A DNA stretch of 64,000 bases from Deltaproteobacteria bacterium (GTDB lineage Bacteria; Desulfobacterota; B13-G15; RBG-16-54-18). Below are positions 63,619-64,000 of this stretch, in pieces (the stretch's first letter is position 1; every line of letters begins with the position of its first letter). A program made the position numbers and the translations under genes. The notes beneath the pieces were generated by a model. That model was not told the origin of the DNA, searched no databases, and worked only from the letters and a program-made list of their open reading frames with translations. The stretch covers positions 310,001 to 374,000 of the forward strand of contig JAFGNJ010000004.1 of assembly GCA_016927065.1 (NCBI GenBank). Direction: 5' to 3'.

Positions 63619-64000
63619 GCGGATCACCCTCTCCCATGGGGCAGGGGGCAGGCTGAGCCATGACCTCATAGAGGAGTACTTTGTCCCCTGCTTCGACAAC
63701 GACCCCCTGCGGGCGCTCGATGACAGCGCCGTGATCCCCGTGCAATCGGGACAGGCGAATAGATTGGCCTTCACGACGGATTCCTACGTGGTCAAGCCCC
63801 TCTTTTTCCCCGGCGGGGACATCGGGAGGCTCGCCATCTGCGGCACGGTGAACGATCTGGCCATGGCAGGGGCGCGGCCCCTGGGGCTGACGGCATCGTT
63901 TATCTTAGAGGAGGGACTTTCTCTAGAGGACCTCAAGCAAGTACTCGTCTCGATGAAGGGGGCAGCAGCGGAGGCCGGAGTGGCGGTGGTGGCAGGGGAC
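63608..64000 (+). CDS. hypE: Carbamoyl dehydratase HypE, 3' end outside the window
   Basis: HypE dehydrates the HypF-derived thiocarboxamide to thiocyanate, the source of the cyanide ligands. From ATG 63608 the visible 131 codons read as the N-terminal AIR-synthase-like domain: [72 protein letters not shown]. The ATG overlaps hypD. The C-terminal cysteine cannot be seen because the gene is cut at the window end. Confidence 0.95.
   Translation, partial: MKDKRITLSHGAGGRLSHDLIEEYFVPCFDNDPLRALDDSAVIPVQSGQANRLAFTTDSYVVKPLFFPGGDIGRLAICGTVNDLAMAGARPLGLTASFILEEGLSLEDLKQVLVSMKGAAAEAGVAVVAGD

Overview
The window looks like the chromosome of an anaerobic, H2-using, CO2-fixing bacterium. It carries bacterial housekeeping genes (gyrB, dnaN, dnaA, gyrA, rpmH, rnpA, yidC, mnmE), sigma70-type promoters, Shine-Dalgarno sites and a bacterial parS. 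GyrB has the long insertion in its C-terminal half that is common in Proteobacteria-like lineages. A Desulfobacterota-like or related Gram-negative lineage is my best guess, but I cannot place it firmly.

Region 1 (1-7.5 kb, minus strand) holds gyrA, dnaA, dnaN and gyrB, without recF between dnaN and gyrB. The gyrB 5' part, dnaN and much of dnaA are clearly AT-richer than their neighbours. Region 2 (7.5-29.2 kb) is mixed: dgt, a separated pair of kinase-like genes around a PHP esterase, envelope lipoproteins, a cobalamin-type radical SAM protein, hemC, two DUF362 proteins, acyl-CoA ligases, a ketosynthase-fold protein without catalytic residues, thyX, a Na+/solute symporter operon and an arsenite efflux operon. 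The symporter operon contains the strangest gene pair in the window: a lipoate-ligase N-half fused to an AMP-ligase C-part (24041-25468), followed by the matching AMP-ligase N-part fused to the lipoate-ligase C-half (23188-24075).

Region 3 (29.3-34.1 kb, plus strand) is the second half of a classical origin neighbourhood: rpmH, rnpA, yidD, yidC, jag and mnmE, with a perfect 16-bp parS between jag and mnmE.

Region 4 (34.2-64 kb, plus strand) is a nearly continuous island for H2-driven Wood-Ljungdahl carbon fixation. It holds fhs, folD, cooC, acsE, acsD, then an archaeal-type CODH/acetyl-CoA synthase (cdhA, cdhB, cdhC) and acsC/cdhE. A NuoE/NuoF/HoxU-like diaphorase module, a DUF3786 protein and a short folate-independent MetE-type methionine synthase follow. 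Then come metV, an OsmC-like protein, a lipoylation cassette (gcvH, lipM-like, lipA), a cytoplasmic [NiFe] hydrogenase, a second metV with metF, a maturation protease and hypABFCDE, with hypE cut by the window edge. Formate is activated by Fhs, FolD handles methenyl/methylene-THF, MetFV reduces methylene-THF, AcsE passes the methyl group to the corrinoid protein AcsCD, and CdhABC makes CO and assembles acetyl-CoA. The hydrogenase and diaphorase probably supply electrons. No tRNA, rRNA, CRISPR array or insertion sequence was seen.
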